This document shows, piece by piece, positions 5,798-6,345 of a stretch of 6,345 nt of DNA (positions within the stretch are counted from its first letter, which is position 1; each line of letters opens with the position of its first letter). The position numbers were made by a program, and so were the translations under genes. The notes below the pieces were generated by a model, which made no database searches, had not been told where the DNA came from, and was given only the letters and a program-made list of their open reading frames with translations. Source of the DNA: CAZDGB01 sp964504645 (GTDB lineage: Bacteria > Planctomycetota > Planctomycetia > Planctomycetales > Planctomycetaceae); contig CAZDGB010000367.1 of the NCBI GenBank assembly GCA_964504645.1, positions 1 through 6,345 of the forward strand, given 5' to 3'.

Positions 5798-6345
5798 TTA
5801 ACGAGATTCGGCGGCGCCTGGCTGTTCGGACGGTGCGGCGAAACCGTGCTTGGCCAACGCGCCCTGGACTGCCAGCCTCTTGTCTGCGAGGGAAAGATCG
5901 GCGCGGCGCAGCGCGAAATGGGCCTCGTGTTCGAAGGATCTCATGCGAATCGCCGCCGCGGGCAACTGGGCCAGACAGCCGGCGGGAATTTTGATGACGC
6001 CTTCCGCATCGGCGTGAATGACGTCGCCGGGTTGAATGGTGATGCCGCCGATCTCGACGGGGAGATTGACGGCGGCGAACCGCAGCGCCGTGTGATGGAT
6101 CGTCACTCCCGGACAGTAGGCCGCAAAAGGTACGCCGAGCAGCCCCTTGAGATCGCGCACGCCTCCGTTCGTGACCGCGCCGACGCAGCCGACCGAGAAC
6201 AACGTCTTCGCCATGCCGTCGCCGAGGATGCACTCGTGGTCCGGCCGCGAACCGACGGCCTTGACGACCCAGACGATCGGCACCTCCATGCCGCTCATTT
6301 GCTCGAGCTGCTGCCAGAAAGGGTCCACGTCCGGTTTGTTGTTCG
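5798..6345 (-). CDS. RraA / HMG-aldolase family protein, partial (N-terminus off the right edge)
   Basis: There are 181 residues visible, and the frame is open to the right edge, so the true start lies outside. The GTG at 6328 is probably internal. The family (COG0684) includes the RNase E regulator RraA and the divalent-metal class II pyruvate aldolases that split 4-hydroxy-4-methyl-2-oxoglutarate or oxaloacetate. Family features visible here are ILGDGMAKTLF, the active-site strand GAVTNGGVRDL with the substrate-binding Arg and metal-binding Asp, VPFAAYCPGVT, VEIGGITIQPGDVIHADAEGVIKIP, and a C-terminal helical tail (ADLSLADKRL). The acidic residue that many aldolase members carry shortly after the Arg-Asp pair is not obvious (RDLKGL), so an aldolase reaction is not assured. 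No companion gene is visible that would name a pathway. It converges on the WD40 gene with a 96-base gap. Confidence 0.88.
   Translation of the reverse strand, partial: NNKPDVDPFWQQLEQMSGMEVPIVWVVKAVGSRPDHECILGDGMAKTLFSVGCVGAVTNGGVRDLKGLLGVPFAAYCPGVTIHHTALRFAAVNLPVEIGGITIQPGDVIHADAEGVIKIPAGCLAQLPAAAIRMRSFEHEAHFALRRADLSLADKRLAVQGALAKHGFAAPSEQPGAAESR

Overview
The window looks like chromosomal DNA of a planctomycete, probably near the Pirellulales. This is inferred, not proven. The composition is moderately GC-rich. The acetolactate synthase is of the type I associate with that phylum. The window also carries gene types that are especially abundant there: a BlaI-type repressor paired with an M56 metalloprotease whose sensor domain has been exchanged, a leucine-rich-repeat domain of the 'L..L.L..T.ITD' style, and an exported WD40 protein with repeated 'SPDGK' turns.

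Layout from left to right. (1) Positions 1-1414, minus strand: the large (catalytic) subunit of acetolactate synthase, cut by the left edge inside the thiamine-diphosphate/Mg motif. (2) Positions 1415-1822: about 400 bases without a convincing gene. They hold the upstream region of the synthase gene and a few small inverted repeats. (3) Positions 1823-1870: two operator-like palindromes with the same design, GACTA-N6-TAGTC, lying on a plausible sigma-70-type promoter. (4) Positions 1891-4552, plus strand: a translationally coupled two-gene operon. It encodes a BlaI/MecI-like repressor and a 755-residue membrane M56 (BlaR1-like) protease that carries leucine-rich repeats where BlaR1 has its beta-lactam sensor. 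(5) Positions 4553-4714: a compact hairpin just after the stop codon, then a 33-bp-arm nested palindrome that resembles a dispersed REP-type element. (6) Positions 4715-5701, plus strand: an exported WD40 beta-propeller protein. (7) Positions 5702-5797: a short convergent intergenic region with terminator-like inverted repeats. (8) Positions 5798-6345, minus strand: an RraA / HMG-aldolase family protein, cut at its N-terminus by the right edge.

The centrepiece is the repressor-protease pair. By analogy with BlaI/BlaR1, the repressor should hold down its own promoter through the two palindromes. The membrane protease should destroy it when the extracytoplasmic LRR domain senses its signal. No beta-lactamase or penicillin-binding protein is present, so the signal and the regulon are unknown. 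The neighbouring exported WD40 protein is a possible but unproven partner. The acetolactate synthase and the RraA-like gene are housekeeping or metabolic flanks with no evident link to the system.
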